Shown: piece by piece, positions 30,460 through 40,403 of the stretch
Numbering within the stretch: the stretch's first letter is position 1
How the letters are laid out: every line of letters starts with the position of its first letter
Translations under genes and position numbers: made by a program
Origin: Globodera rostochiensis
Taxonomy: Eukaryota; Nematoda; Chromadorea; Rhabditida; Heteroderidae
Direction of reading: 5' to 3'
NCBI GenBank assembly: GCA_018350325.1
Contig: JAEVLN010000013.1
Location: 1,674,001-1,738,000, forward strand
Length of the DNA: 64,000 bases
Notes under the pieces: model-generated
What the model was told of the DNA's origin: nothing
Seen by the model: the letters and a program-made list of their open reading frames with translations, nothing else
Database searches by the model: none

Positions 30460-32690
30460 ATGGACAAATCTGGCAACAACACCCCAAAGGGTACGAACAT
30501 GCAGATGGTGTCGCCCAAGGTTTTTTTTTTTTGTACGGCATTTTTCCTTGCATGCCATTTTTAGGCAATCGCATGGGCGACACAAACCCTTGGCGGCTGT
30601 GAACGTGATCTCTGTTGCCGGGTGGCGCTTGATGCAGACAAGTACTTCAAGGCGTTCACCAAGTGCCGGGATGAGAAGAAACAAAGCGACGCCCAACTTG
30701 AGCAGCACGAACAACTGTGGACTGGAATCGTGGAACAACTGAGTCTGCTGCAAACGGTGTTCAGCCGTGACGCCCAGGAGAAGGAAGCGCTTCGGGCGGA
30801 GAATGAGGGACTTCGTGGACAGAACATTCTGTTGAATGCTGAAGTGTTCCGTCTCAAAACCATCATTGAGAAATGTGCAATTGTGCCAAAATCTGGGGTG
30901 GTGCCGCCGAACGTTGTTAAAAAGGTAAGCGATTTGGCCATAAATTTTGGAGCAATTTTCTTAACAAAAATGAGGCTTTTTGCCTGCCGAATGAAGCTTC
31001 TGAAATTTGATCTGGAAGCCGGTCTAAGAATGACGCCTTATGAAAGGACGAGTATCAACTCGTTCCCCTTTGCTCAACTTTTTGCATTATAACTTTTTTC
31101 TAGCGAACCAAATAATTTATTTTTGGTATCATTCGAAAGCAAACACTCAGTAGAAGCTATTAACAAGCAAAAGCTAACCGATTGGCCAAATGACAAAAAA
31201 GTTATGGCCCGAAAATCAGAAAGTTTGAGTTTTGTGACCAGAATGGCCATAACTTTTTTGCCATTTGGCCAATCGGTTAGCTTTGTTTGTTAATAGCTTC
31301 TACTGAGTGTTTGCTTTCGAATGATACCAAAAATAAATTATTTGGTTCGCTAGAAAAAAAGTTATAATGCAAAAAAGTTGGGCAAAGGGGAACGAGTTGA
31401 TATTTTACCCTTATGAAATACCGTATATACTGGTTTAATCCACCACCCCTCTGAGTAGGTTGAAAAAATAATCCCCCAACTTTTAATAATCCCCCACTCT
31501 GAGTAGGTTGAAAAAATAATCTACCATGGGGGATTAAAACAGTATATACGGTAGCCTTTAATGCGGATTGTCATAAAATCAAACAGCCATTTCAGGACCC
31601 TCCGTTGGCATTGACAACAAAACGGCAATCAACGGGCGGGCACCACGACGAAAGTACATCTGTTGGGCGTGTGAAACGGTACTTTTTGCCTAATTGCTCT
31701 CTGATCAATGCTTTTCCTAACAGCATCAAAGAATCGGGGCCGACGACGACGGCGCCTTCCGTTGCTGTTGTTGTGCCGCCCCTGGTGGCCAATGCCAAGC
31801 AGAAGCCTATGTAAATTTTTGATTCGACAAAAACCGGGGCTAATGAACTAAAAATAAGAGTTGGAAAAAATCGGGACCATCGCATAATATGCCGGGATTA
31901 AAATTCAGTACCAAAATAGAAAAAAAAACGGAAATTTCTTTACTTGTCCCGTCCAATAGCTTCCGATTTGCTAGCGTTACGATGTCAAAAACTGATGCTT
32001 TCGGGTGTAGTCAAAATTCAGTAACGACACTTCGAGTATCAGGAGCAATTTGAATTCCGGGTTCGGTTGTCGATCTCGAAAATTGAGCATCGACTTTTCA
32101 GTACCGGGTTCGTGGAGTACCTCCTTGTTTGAATGGCATATCCGTACTTCTGCTTTTAAACGGGTCCGAAAATCTGAAAATAATCGGAATCCAAACCATT
32201 CGAAAGTGTTTAGGAGCTCGGAAACTTCTGGTTCGATTTATTAGTGATGCTCGAGACTTAAAATTTATCAAGACCCGATACCGAGACGTGACCCCAAAAA
32301 ACCCCGAGACTCGAGACCAAGACTCTCGCGCATCACTACGCTTTATGATCAGGCTCTCAAGTTGATTTACTCACCCTACCTTTAATCAGGCAGGCAACCA
32401 AAAATGCCAAAAGCAGCAGCAGCAGCAGCCATTCAAACGTCCTGGAAGACTTCTGGCAGACCGTGAAAGAGCATGAACAGGGGGTACTGCACGGCTGGAC
32501 AACAGCTCGCGCGCTTGTCGAACACTTTATGATCACCAACCCGCCATGCACCGTGCTTGAACAACATCAAAACAGCTCGGTCCGTCAGAATGTGCTCCGT
32601 TTTGCGGACTCAATCTTCGCCTTTGTCCATCAAAACAACGCCCTGCCACCGCTTAAGATCAAAGATCATCAATTTTTTGTTGAAAAATGA
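30460..32690 (+). CDS. F-family coiled-coil protein, copy F2
   Basis: Exons 30460-30519, 30565-30924, 31596-31810 and 32390-32690 join in phase at GT-AG borders to 311 aa. The first exon (MDKSGNNTPKG) combines what are two exons in F1. Exon 2 has the shared Cys-rich start 'GCERDLCCRVALDADKYFKA' and then heptads ('AQEKEALRAENEGLRGQN'), without the extended coil of F1 and F3. Exon 3 carries 'VKRYFLPNCSLINAFPNS'. Exon 4 has a run of six serines and the C-terminal domain ('LEDFWQTVKEHEQGVLHG', 'ALPPLKIKDHQFF'). Intron 2 contains a foldback element and a MITE, and intron 3 a hAT-like MITE. All exons are undamaged. Function unknown. Confidence 0.85.
31053..31402. mobile_element. Foldback element 4, in intron 2 of F2
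   Basis: Termini TATCAACTCGTTCCCCTTTG and CAAAGGGGAACGAGTTGATA are exact complements. Arms of about 150 bp match almost perfectly (GAACCAAATAATTTATTTTT, GGTATCATTCGAAAGCAAAC, CAGTAGAAGC) around a short centre near 31225. It is the best-preserved member of the family here. Confidence 0.9.
31419..31553. mobile_element. CCGTATATAC-type MITE, copy 3
   Basis: Starts TACCGTATATACTGGTTTAA and ends TTAAAACAGTATATACGGTA, clean terminal inverted repeats of about 20 bp. The interior repeats AATAATCCCCCA and GAGTAGGTTGAAAAA. It lies in intron 2 of F2, directly after the foldback element. Confidence 0.88.
32242..32338. mobile_element. 97-bp hAT-like MITE in intron 3 of F2
   Basis: Ends TAGTGATGCTCGAGA and TCTCGCGCATCACTA are inverted. 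Flanks CGATTTAT (32234-32241) and CGCTTTAT (32339-32346) are an 8-bp target duplication with one change. The interior is CGAGAC-rich. Confidence 0.85.
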
Positions 32691-32915
32691 TCTCCCTCAA
32701 TTGGACCCCCAACCTCAAATTTATGACCACGAGCGGGAAAATGGATTGTTTTTTTAGAAGAAAATAAGCAAATTTTGCTGTTTTTTCATTAAACAAAATC
32801 CATTTTCTGAAAAATGAGGTCTTCACTTTCTAAATTTATTACATCTCTCTCATCTGAACGCGTTCAAAAAAAAAAATTCTATTTGCTATTTGTCTGTTTA
32901 CCAACCACATACTGG
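32691..32915 (+). other. 3' flank shared with F1
   Basis: GCGGGAAAATGGATT, CATTAAACAAAATCCATTTTC and ACATCTCTCTCATCTGAA match the region downstream of F1 (10382-10200, minus strand). The duplicated unit therefore included the 3' end. Confidence 0.6.
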
Positions 32916-32983
32916 CAGGGATGGGCGCGGTCGATCTCAAAAAAAATGTCGAGAGGGACTCGGAAGAATTCCGCCCGTCCCTG
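32916..32983. mobile_element. 68-bp CAGGGATGGGCG element
   Basis: Ends CAGGGATGGGCG and CGCCCGTCCCTG are inverted, and the interior is CGAGA-rich. Its ends match the 731-bp element at 33631-34361, so it may be a miniature derivative. No clean target duplication. Confidence 0.6.
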
Positions 32984-32991
32984 CCACACAT

Positions 32992-33068
32992 TAGTGCTGC
33001 ACGAGAGTCTCGGTATCGAGTATTGACTCGAGAAAAGTCTCGGGTTTTTTGGGTCTCGTGCAGCACTA
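32992..33068. mobile_element. 77-bp hAT-like MITE
   Basis: Ends TAGTGCTGCACGAGA and TCTCGTGCAGCACTA are exact complements. Flanks CCACACAT (32984-32991) and CCACACAC (33069-33076) are an 8-bp duplication with one change. At 77 bp it is one of the shortest in the window. Confidence 0.88.
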
Positions 33069-33630
33069 CCACACACCCACCCCTCACCACTGAAAGTGGG
33101 CGTTATGCCTTCAAAGATCTCTTCTCTACGTGTTCAGGCATGCATTTTGTAAATGGCTGTATCGAACACGCCGATGAAAGAAGACATTTGGCATCGCCGA
33201 ATTTTCCAAAAAAAAAAAACAACTTAAAATCCACCAAGAAATCGCAAATTTCGGCCAAGTTTAGGCACTGATAAGCACTATAAACATTGCATGCCTGATC
33301 CGACAATTTTTATTTTATATATTTTACATTTATTTGAATTTCTATTACCACACAAATTCGGGCACTTTTGCATTATTTAGTTGAAATGACTGTTGGCAGA
33401 ATGTCCAAGTGATGAAAAATGTCGTCATGACGAATAAAGATTTTATGTTTTAATATTCGTCAAATAAAATGATTTATGTTGAGATAAGGCAACGAAAGTG
33501 GTTGGTTGGTTGAGCAAGTGTTTGTTCTGTTGGGTGACGGGTGTTTGTAAAATCGATGAGAGAAAAGGAAAGAAAGGAAATGGGCGGGGGGGGGGGGGGA
33601 CGAATTGGATCACACCCAGCAGGTCTGGAC
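33069..33630. other. Dispersed repeat, no gene
   Basis: 33260-33600 is the inverted copy of the repeat at 7250-7620 and 9530-10020 (GAAATTCAAATAAATG, GTCGTCATGACGAATAAAG, GGTTGGTTGAGCAAGTGTTTG). It ends in a long G run followed by ACGAATTGGATCACACC, which is the seed motif of the array at 41672. Confidence 0.6.
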
Positions 33631-34361
33631 CAGGAATGGGCGGAAATTTATTTTCAAAAAACGGAAAACGGAAAAACGGAAATATTTTTTTTAACGGAAA
33701 ACGTAAAACGGAAAAAAAGGGCCAAAAACAACGGAAAAACGGAAAACGGAAAACTGACAAATTTTCAATTAAAATAAAAAAATTATTTTTTTTTGAAATA
33801 ATTTATTTAATTAATATTTTTCGAAATATTAACAGTAGTTATTTTTAAAAATTTTGAAGGATGTCTTTTTTTCGGCGGCCTTCTAAATCTATTTTAGGCT
33901 TTTGGGTGGGGGGGGGGGTCGGCGGTGCCGATAGGCGCCGCCGGAGAAAATTTTGAAATTTTCGACTCAATTTGTTAAGGATTTGCAACCAAAATTTTAA
34001 AAAATTCGGCTGTTTTTGATTTCGTCCAACAAAAAATGGATGAAAAGCTTGTGAATTGTCATCTAAAATGTTTGTTTGTAATTGGAAAAAGTTGAAAAGA
34101 ATTTTTAAAAATTGTTTAACCACCGAAACTGTACAGAAAATAAGAAATAATCACTGATACAGTCGGGGATCTGAAACCCCACCCACACTTATCTCCCCAC
34201 ACCAACCACTCACCATTACACCACAACCAAACAGCATTCCAATTCTCCAAAAATCCCATTCTTAGGGGTGTATATTTTTTCCGTTAAAAAGGGCATTTTA
34301 ACGGAAAACGGAAAAAAAGGGCCAAACGGAAAAACGGAAAACGGAATTCCGCCCATCCCTG
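33631..34361. mobile_element. hAT-like non-autonomous element, 731 bp
   Basis: Starts CAGGAATGGGCGGAA and ends TTCCGCCCATCCCTG, with perfect 8-bp flanks GTCTGGAC (33623-33630, 34362-34369). Subterminal regions are filled with AACGGAAAACGG. The middle includes GGCGGTGCCGATAGGCGCC and, on the minus strand near 34160-34225, a tRNA-like segment also present in the 882-bp element at 25354. There is no transposase. Confidence 0.92.
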
Positions 34362-34369
34362 GTCTGGAC

Positions 34370-35141
34370 GTTATGGTGCTGACGATTACGCCTAGGGTTG
34401 AGCCCCATCCCCGAACCCCGACTTTTTTTAGTCGGGGTTTTCGTCCCCGACCCCGACTTTTGATTTTTCGATCCCAAACCCCGACTTTTTTGGTCGGGGA
34501 CGAAAACCCCGATTCCGACTTTTTCTGCCCCCGAGGGGTCGGCCGTTTTTGAGGTGCCGTCATGACGTATTACGCTTACGCCGTCACTGGCATTTCTAAA
34601 AATTACGCCTGACGCGTGACCGGGGACTCAGGGACCGGTGACATGCAGCCCCGATCACACCCAACTCGCAACTTTGTCCGGACTCGCTACTTCTTTAAAC
34701 CTCTATAACTCAACTTATGATTGTTACTCGAGCCTAAAATGGTGTGCAACCTCCGGATTAGAATGAAAAAACCCTGTATTTATATTATTCACCCTAAGCT
34801 TAGGGGTTTATTAGGCTTAGGCCTAAGCCTAACGAACCCCAGGCCAGGGTGGCTTAGGCCTAAGCTTAACAATCCCCCTAAGTCTTTAACTTTTGTTAAG
34901 AGTAAGAGGGGGGGGGGGGGTGGGGAGAGAAGAGGAGCACAACACCTTCAATGCCAGGGGAAGACCGTCCCTGGTCTTTTTCCGTAATATCGGAGAACCA
35001 AAAAGTGCTCTTTGATCATCGGAATTGAGTGGTTTCTGGCCCAGAAAAAACGATGGAAAGAACGTTGGGCCCGCCCGTTGCCAAGAAATCCTCTCGATTT
35101 TCTCCTCGCCTCTTGCTATACCCTTTTCCTGGGGAAAAGGC
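34370..35141. other. Intergenic with TTAGGC palindromes
   Basis: 34420-34530 is a low-complexity CCCCGAC/GTCGGGG block, like a further hAT-type interior. 34795-34880 has palindromic TTAGGCTTAGGCCTAAGCC. No gene is recognised before the tRNA-like sequence. Confidence 0.5.
34808..34830. other. Head-to-head TTAGGC motif
   Basis: The sequence is (TTAGGC)2 facing (GCCTAA)2. TTAGGC is the telomere unit of nematodes. The stretch is far too short to call an interstitial telomere, and a similar run at 63428-63500 is also palindromic. It may be a transposon tip. Confidence 0.3.
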
Positions 35142-35213
35142 AAACAACGCCCGGAAACGATCCGGAGTCTTCCAATGTCCGGTTGGATGCTCTCCCGACT
35201 GAGCTACGCTGCC
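35142..35213 (-). pseudogene. tRNA pseudogene or degenerate tRNA
   Basis: The minus strand folds as a cloverleaf. Acceptor GGCAGCG pairs with CGTTGTT (with G-T pairs), D stem GCTC/GAGC, anticodon stem TCCAA/TTGGA with loop CCGGACA, and T stem TCCGG/CCGGG. A TTTT run follows within a few bases, as in Pol III genes. The loop would give anticodon GGA, but position 33 is C instead of the invariant T and the T loop departs from TTCRA. It is therefore probably not functional. Confidence 0.6.
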
Positions 35214-36065
35214 GTCCGATGAAGCTCAGATATATCTCGATGATTTCTTGGCCGTTCTTGAGAGAGAGGGGGGGGGGGGAGGATGGGAGCACAGTTACAA
35301 TACAATGGCACAAATGGGCGTGGCATTGTGCCTGTGTTTATGCAAAAAGATCTCCCAATTTGAGAAGCAGGGCTCTTATGACAATGCCAAAAGTTGGCTT
35401 CCTGTAAATGCCAATGCATTGCCGCGCCTCCCCTCCACTCTCTTCGTTGACAATGCTATTTCTTTGGCTTCCAAGTCACAAATCAAAGCGCGCGCCATCG
35501 ATTGAAGGCCGTATAAAAGGCGATGCAAAATGAAGCAGAATTCAAAAAAAACTTCTTTTTTAAAGGCTTTCAATACTGGTCACTCCAAAAATCTTTGGAA
35601 AGAAAAATTTCGGGTAACTTTTTTAAATTGGTTAAAATTCTCATTTTTAAGGGAAAAATGAGAATTTCCTCAAAATAGTGCTCCTTGCTTCTTGCAATTT
35701 GAAGTTTGTGTTTATGCGATCAAAACAAGAGTGACTGTGCACTTGACCTTTTTATTAAATTTTCTATTTTGGGGGATGATTAAAATTAATTAAATCAACA
35801 AAAAGTGCATATTTTATAAGCATAAACTCAAAAATAATATTGATTATGTCTGTAAATTCGTCAATATAATGGAAATGAATAGCTAAGCTAAAATATTCAT
35901 TCATTCCCAAGGCTTACACAACTCTCTTTAATCACTCCAAAAAAAGCTTCCGAAAGAAATTTTGTGTAACTTTTTAAATTTTTTCATTAAATTAAATTTA
36001 GAGACCTAAAAGTTTATTTCATTTTTAAAACAAAATCTCTTTGTTCTTCTCAGCAGCAGGTCGGC
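35214..36065 (+). other. Upstream region of G1 with remnant of another G copy
   Basis: 35510-35530 has GCCGTATAAAAGGCG, a TATA-like site. 35575-35625 (GGAAAGAAAAATTTCGGGTAAC) resembles the leader at 35950-35975 and 43975-44000 ahead of G1 and G2, so it is probably a second, truncated leader. 35745-35820 is the single copy of the ~84-bp element (GACCTTTTTATTAAATTTTC, CAACAAAAAGTGCATATTTT) that is tandemly repeated at 49430-49825. Confidence 0.55.
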
Positions 36066-37435
36066 ATGAAATTGAACGTTGTTGTACTAATAGTGTTTGC
36101 CGTTTTGGCATTGTCCGCAATTTGTAATGCCAAGAAAGACCGCGAGAAGAAGGTATCAGGGTTGCCGATAGGTGGCGCCGATCTCCCCCCTAAAAATAAA
36201 GGTTTTGCAAAAACAAAAAAACATTTATTTTTGAAAATTCTTTAAAGAAAATGAATTGCGCTCACTGGGGGGTGGGAGGGGGGGGGAGCAACATCCCCCT
36301 AAATTTTATTCACAATTCAGAAGGACGCTGACACAAAATCGCAGGGAGAAGCATCGAACTCAAACCTGCTGCCGCTACATTATCAGACGAACCAACATGG
36401 CGACAATTCGTATTGGGACAACACGCATCACACTGATGGTCGGCTGATACAGCCGCGGCATGAAAGTAGTGAACCAACACCAGACGACAGCTGGGATGCA
36501 TTACAAGCAGCATTAGCGGCACAGCCGGTACCGTTCTGTTGTGATAAATTGGGCTCATCAAACAGAGCCGAGACGGCTGAGTGAGGTCCCATTGCCCCTG
36601 CGATAGGGGAGGGGAGGGTGCAAAGGAAATGAAGCCTGCGTAGCTCAATGGTTAGAGCTGCCCACCGAAAGGGAAGATGTGGGTTCGAATCCCAGCGCAG
36701 GTTGATCTTTTGCACCTCCGCACTTTGTCCTCAAAAGTTGGACTGCTGGGCCACACTGTCCCTAACTGATACACTGTTCAGGCACGCATGCCGCCAACAA
36801 ACCCGCCCAATCAACAAGCCACCACAGCATCGGTTGGCCATTCTGCGCAGCATCCGGTCAATGTATCTGATAGTGAGGCTTCCTATTCATGGCCAACAAA
36901 CCCGCCCAATCAACAAGCCACAGCATCGGTTGGCCATTCTGCGCAGCATCCGGTCAATGTATCTGATAGTGAGGCTTCCTATTCATGGCCAACAAACCCG
37001 CCCAATCAACAAGCCACAGCATCGGTTGGCCATTCTGCGCAGCATCCGGTCAATGTATCTGATAGTGCGGAGTCCTATTCATGGCCAACAAACCCGCCCA
37101 ATCAACAAGCCACAGCATCGGTTGGCCATTCTGCGCAGAATCCGGTCAATGTATCTGATAGTGAGGCTTCCTATTCATGGCCAACAAACCCGCCCAATCA
37201 ACAAGCCACAGCATCGGTTGGCCATTCTGCGCAGCATCCGGTAAATGTATCTGATAGTGCGGAGTCCTATTCATGGCCAACAAACCCGCCCAATCAACAA
37301 GCCACAGCATCGGTTGGCCATTCTGCGCAGAATCCGGTTAATGTATCTGATAGTGAGGCTTCCTATGCATGGTTCTACGACAGAACAGATTCTTCATCAG
37401 ACTCATCCACTAAATCAACCGGCCGAAAGTCGTAA
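36066..37435 (+). CDS. Secreted repeat protein, G family copy G1
   Basis: Exons 36066-36152, 36321-36527 and 36782-37435 join in phase 0 to 315 aa. Residues 1-22 ([20 protein letters not shown] and two more) form a signal peptide, followed by a Lys-rich patch. Exon 2 gives an Asn/His/Asp-rich domain ('NLLPLHYQTNQHGDNSYW', 'DSWDALQAAL'). Exon 3 has six copies of a 32-aa repeat beginning NPPNQQATASVGHSAQ and containing PVNVSDSEASYS, then a Ser-rich tail 'STKSTGRKS'. No cysteines lie in the mature part. Secretion is well supported. A role at the host interface is inference from the pattern of a variable secreted family. Intron 2 carries a tRNA-like insertion. The ATG follows TTCTTCTCAGCAG by a few bases, suggesting a splice-leader or 5' UTR intron acceptor. 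Confidence 0.85.
36634..36702 (+). other. tRNA-like sequence in intron 2 of G1
   Basis: GCCTGCG pairs with CGCAGGT, the D arm TAGCTCAATGGTTAGAGCT and box B GGGTTCGAATCCC are well formed. The anticodon arm has only three pairs (CCC/GGG) and the variable region is too short. It is likely a tRNA-derived SINE head or tRNA pseudogene rather than a working tRNA. Confidence 0.55.
36788..37375 (+). repeat. 96-bp coding minisatellite in G1 exon 3
   Basis: Six units of 96 bp (32 codons), nearly identical at DNA level. They differ by the GAGGCT/GCGGAG swap (SEAS/SAES) and by CAG-CAT/CAG-AAT. The alternation of the two variants suggests duplication in blocks of two units. Confidence 0.95.
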
Positions 37436-37949
37436 AAAGAATTGATCAATGAGTCCGTCCGGTAATAGTGCAATTTTTTAAAAGTCATATAAAACATGTT
37501 CCCGGAGGGTTTTCGGGGTCGTTGATCACGATTCTGACATTTATTTTACGCAGTTTCGAAGCCCGGACCCGAATTCGAACAATTTTTCGAAAACTCGAAA
37601 TTTTCCAAAATTTATTTTTTCAGTGTGTGACTATGCCTCAGGCTTATTATGCCAATGATGACCATTGATTACAAAATGTTAAAATAAGCATTATGGAATT
37701 CTTTTATACAAAGTGAAAGTGCATTTCTAGAGTTCAATGTATGCCAATGCCTCAGGCTTATTATGCCAATGATGATTAACCATTGCAGTATGTTTTGTGT
37801 AATTGCGTTTTTCTCAACAATAACCCTGGCGGGGCTCGAAAAAATTATAAAAATATTGAAAGACAAAACAAATATGTCGCTTAAAACATTTGAATTTCAA
37901 AAAAAATTCCATAAAAATAGCATCCGGGGCGCCTCCCTCTCTTTGCTTG
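37436..37949. other. Intergenic between two convergent genes
   Basis: 37545-37600 contains CCCGGACCCGAATTCGAAC, a motif dispersed at 14520, 52925 and 58465. ATGCCTCAGGCTTATTATGC occurs twice (37632, 37742), with related sequence at 46105. The 3' flank of BTB copy C begins at about 37905. No gene is seen. Confidence 0.5.
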
Positions 37950-39511
37950 TCACAGTCTAACGGTCAGCTGGGCCCAAAACTCTTTGCTAATGGACGACAA
38001 CAGCTGTTCATGATTTGCCTCTACAAACTCTCTCAGATTTGCGACATTCAAACAGCTCTAAATTCATGCAAAATTTTGTGAAAAGAGCCTTGCACCAAAA
38101 AATGGCAAAAACATGGATTTTTAACTATTTTCTCTAAAAAGTCAGATTGGGGAAAGAAGAAAAGCTCCTAACAAAATATTAGCATTTTTTGGAAAAAGGT
38201 GATTTCGAGAGAGGGGGGGGGGGAGCGGAATCCCACCCCTGGCTAGGTCCATGATTGGGACGCAAAACTGATTTTGTCGAGCCTTTGGAATAAAGCTTCA
38301 AATGACCGCCCACCTTCAAATTATCAAGCCGATAGGGCTCGATGAGAAGAAAACGTTCGATCAGCGGAATCTCCACGCAATTGATCAGATGAGCCTCGCA
38401 GCGCGCCTTCAGCCAATCGATCTGGAAGTAGTCGGCCAACGCAAGCAGTTCGAGCACATTTGTTGCTAAAAAAGAAATCAATTTTTTACTTTTATCGTGT
38501 CAACTCACGATTGGGATGAATTCGACCGTGACGAAAATGGTCGTTGATGATCTCCAAGAATTGCATGAACTGCTCCATCGTGATGTCATGGCCGTCCAAG
38601 TTGAGCGTCCGCTGCTGCTTCTCCTTCATCTCCACGCTGAGCATCCGCTCGATCATCGGCGAGACGAACATCAGCAAATTGGCGGATACCGTAACCTGAC
38701 GGTCGCCGATGTGTACGGTCAAATCGTCGTCCGGAGAGCGTAACGGCGGACACGGACTGAAAAAAGTCAAAAAATTGTATTTTCTGAATTTAGTACAAAT
38801 TTTATTTCACTTCTCGATCACTTCTCGCTTTTGGAGAATTCTGATTACAATGGAAGGTGAATAGTAGCAGTTGATCACCTCCTTTCCGCCTCTGTTAAGT
38901 GTCCTGGTCTAAAAATTAGGTTTTTTTCCTAAAAACCGTCTGACAATAAGTTATTCGATGCAATGATTACGAATTCAGCAATAAAAAAATTAAAATTGAG
39001 AATTTATAAGCAGTTTTTGGAATTTCCCCCGTACTAGAACAAAAATTATTCACTCTTTGATTTTTCTGTGTTCCGTCAATCCATCTCCATGGAACAATTT
39101 GTGCCAACGGACCCGACGCATTCGTTGAATGTGAATCAATGTCCTTGATTTGTAAACATCGCACCTGGTTGAGTATCCTAAACTCGCTAAAAAATGTGGT
39201 AAATTAATTAAGCGTCGGGAAATAGAGATTTTTTAAAATATAATTAAGAGATTTTTTTAAATATAATTAAGATTTTTAAAATATAATTAAGAGATTTTTT
39301 AAAATATAATTAAGAGATTTTTTAAAATATAATTAAGAGATTTTTTAAAATATAATTACAGTGATGCAAACGCAGTCCGGTCACTGAATTGCGAATTGAT
39401 GTGCTCGCATAAATGAACATTACGGCATCCTAATGGACAGCCACGTTGAATTGTGAGATCAGTGATCAATTTTTCATCAACAATAATAAATTTGTCATAG
39501 ATATTAGCCAT
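37950..39511 (-). CDS. BTB/POZ domain protein, intact copy C
   Basis: Minus-strand exons 39511-39360, 39186-39054, 38908-38811, 38756-38509, 38465-38314 and 38057-37950 join in phase to 296 aa. The start is MANIYDKF, as in copy A. The BTB core is 'DDLTVHIGDRQVTVSANLLM', 'SPMIERMLSVEMKEKQQR', 'LALADYFQIDWLKARCEAH'. The C-terminal helix region is 'ANHEQLLSSISKEFWAQLTV'. Exon lengths match copy B (133, 98, 248) and copy A (248, 152). Intron 1 holds a short tandem array and intron 5 a C-rich tract. The upstream TTTCAG lies about 35 bp before the ATG. The function is likely that of a substrate adaptor or dimerisation protein, by family knowledge only. Confidence 0.85.
39238..39360. repeat. 25-bp tandem repeat in intron 1 of BTB copy C
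   Basis: About five copies of AAAATATAATTAAGAGATTT plus TTTT. The unit resembles the donor end of the intron itself (GTAATTATATTTTAAAAAAT), so the array looks like a tandem growth of the 5' splice region. Confidence 0.85.
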
Positions 39512-40220
39512 TGTTGGGCTATATTCGTGGCTGATTTTGAAAGATGCTGAAATCGAAAGTTTGTAAGTCGCGTACTTATTTGTCCAAAATTCACATTTTC
39601 CTTAAAAGTAAATTTGCCATTTTTGATTTTTTGGAAAAAAAGTTTTTTTTGTTCGCTCAGGTCCGGGGTTCAACATACGCAAAAATGGAACCCGGGGTTC
39701 GTGTTCTGCTCACGAGTTTTGTACGATTTTTTAAAAGGTTTTTTGTCATTATTAAATGGAACGAATCGGGGTAATGGATCGATTTGTCCTTTTACCCCCC
39801 AGCAGGCTGCAACCGATAATATTTAAATGAATGCTTTGGAATTGGTTGGTTGGTTGGTTAAACAATTATTTGTTCTGTTTGAGAGAACGGAAAGAATGGA
39901 AATGGGCGGGGGAAAAGAACGAATTGAGCCCCAATGGATGTGATTAATAGGGCTGGGATTATATGCATTTTGTATATTTTTATAGTCCAATTAATAAGTT
40001 TATATTTTTATAGTCCAATTAATAAGTTTATATTTTTATAGTCCAATTAATAAGTTTATATTTTTATAGTCCAATTAATAAGTAATTAGTGGATTTCGAC
40101 AGTGAACATTATTTCACCTTCTTTTGATCTTTTTCAGAATTTGACAGCGACAGATTTTGACAGTAATGCGAAATTTGAAAAAAAAGATACATCACTTAGT
40201 GAAGAAATGGCAATCCTAAG
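39512..40220. other. Intergenic with a 28-bp tandem repeat
   Basis: 39840-39940 is part of the dispersed repeat with GGTTGGTTGGTTAAACAATT. 39975-40082 has four copies of TATATTTTTATAGTCCAATT plus AATAAGTT. No gene is recognised. Confidence 0.6.
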
Positions 40221-40403
40221 TAGAGCCCGGACTGGATCTGGATCCAGACCAGGATTTTCCAGGACTCCTGATCCGGAATCCAAGTATTTCAACGACCCTG
40301 GATTTTTCTGGGTCTGGATTTTTAATCCAGAAAATCCAGATCCAGGTCATTTCCGAAATCTATCCAGATCCAGGTCCGGGTGTTTTCAAATTCGCGGGCT
40401 CTA
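40221..40403. mobile_element. 183-bp hAT-like MITE, GGATCCAGA-rich
   Basis: Ends TAGAGCCCGGACTGG and CGCGGGCTCTA are inverted. Flanks ATCCTAAG (40213-40220) and ATCCCAAG (40404-40411) are an 8-bp duplication with one change. The interior repeats CTGGATC/GATCCAG. Confidence 0.85.

Noticed and set aside
36634..36702. Functional tRNA in intron 2 of G1
   Set aside because: Acceptor, D and T arms are good, but the anticodon stem has only three pairs and the variable region is too short; called tRNA-like instead.
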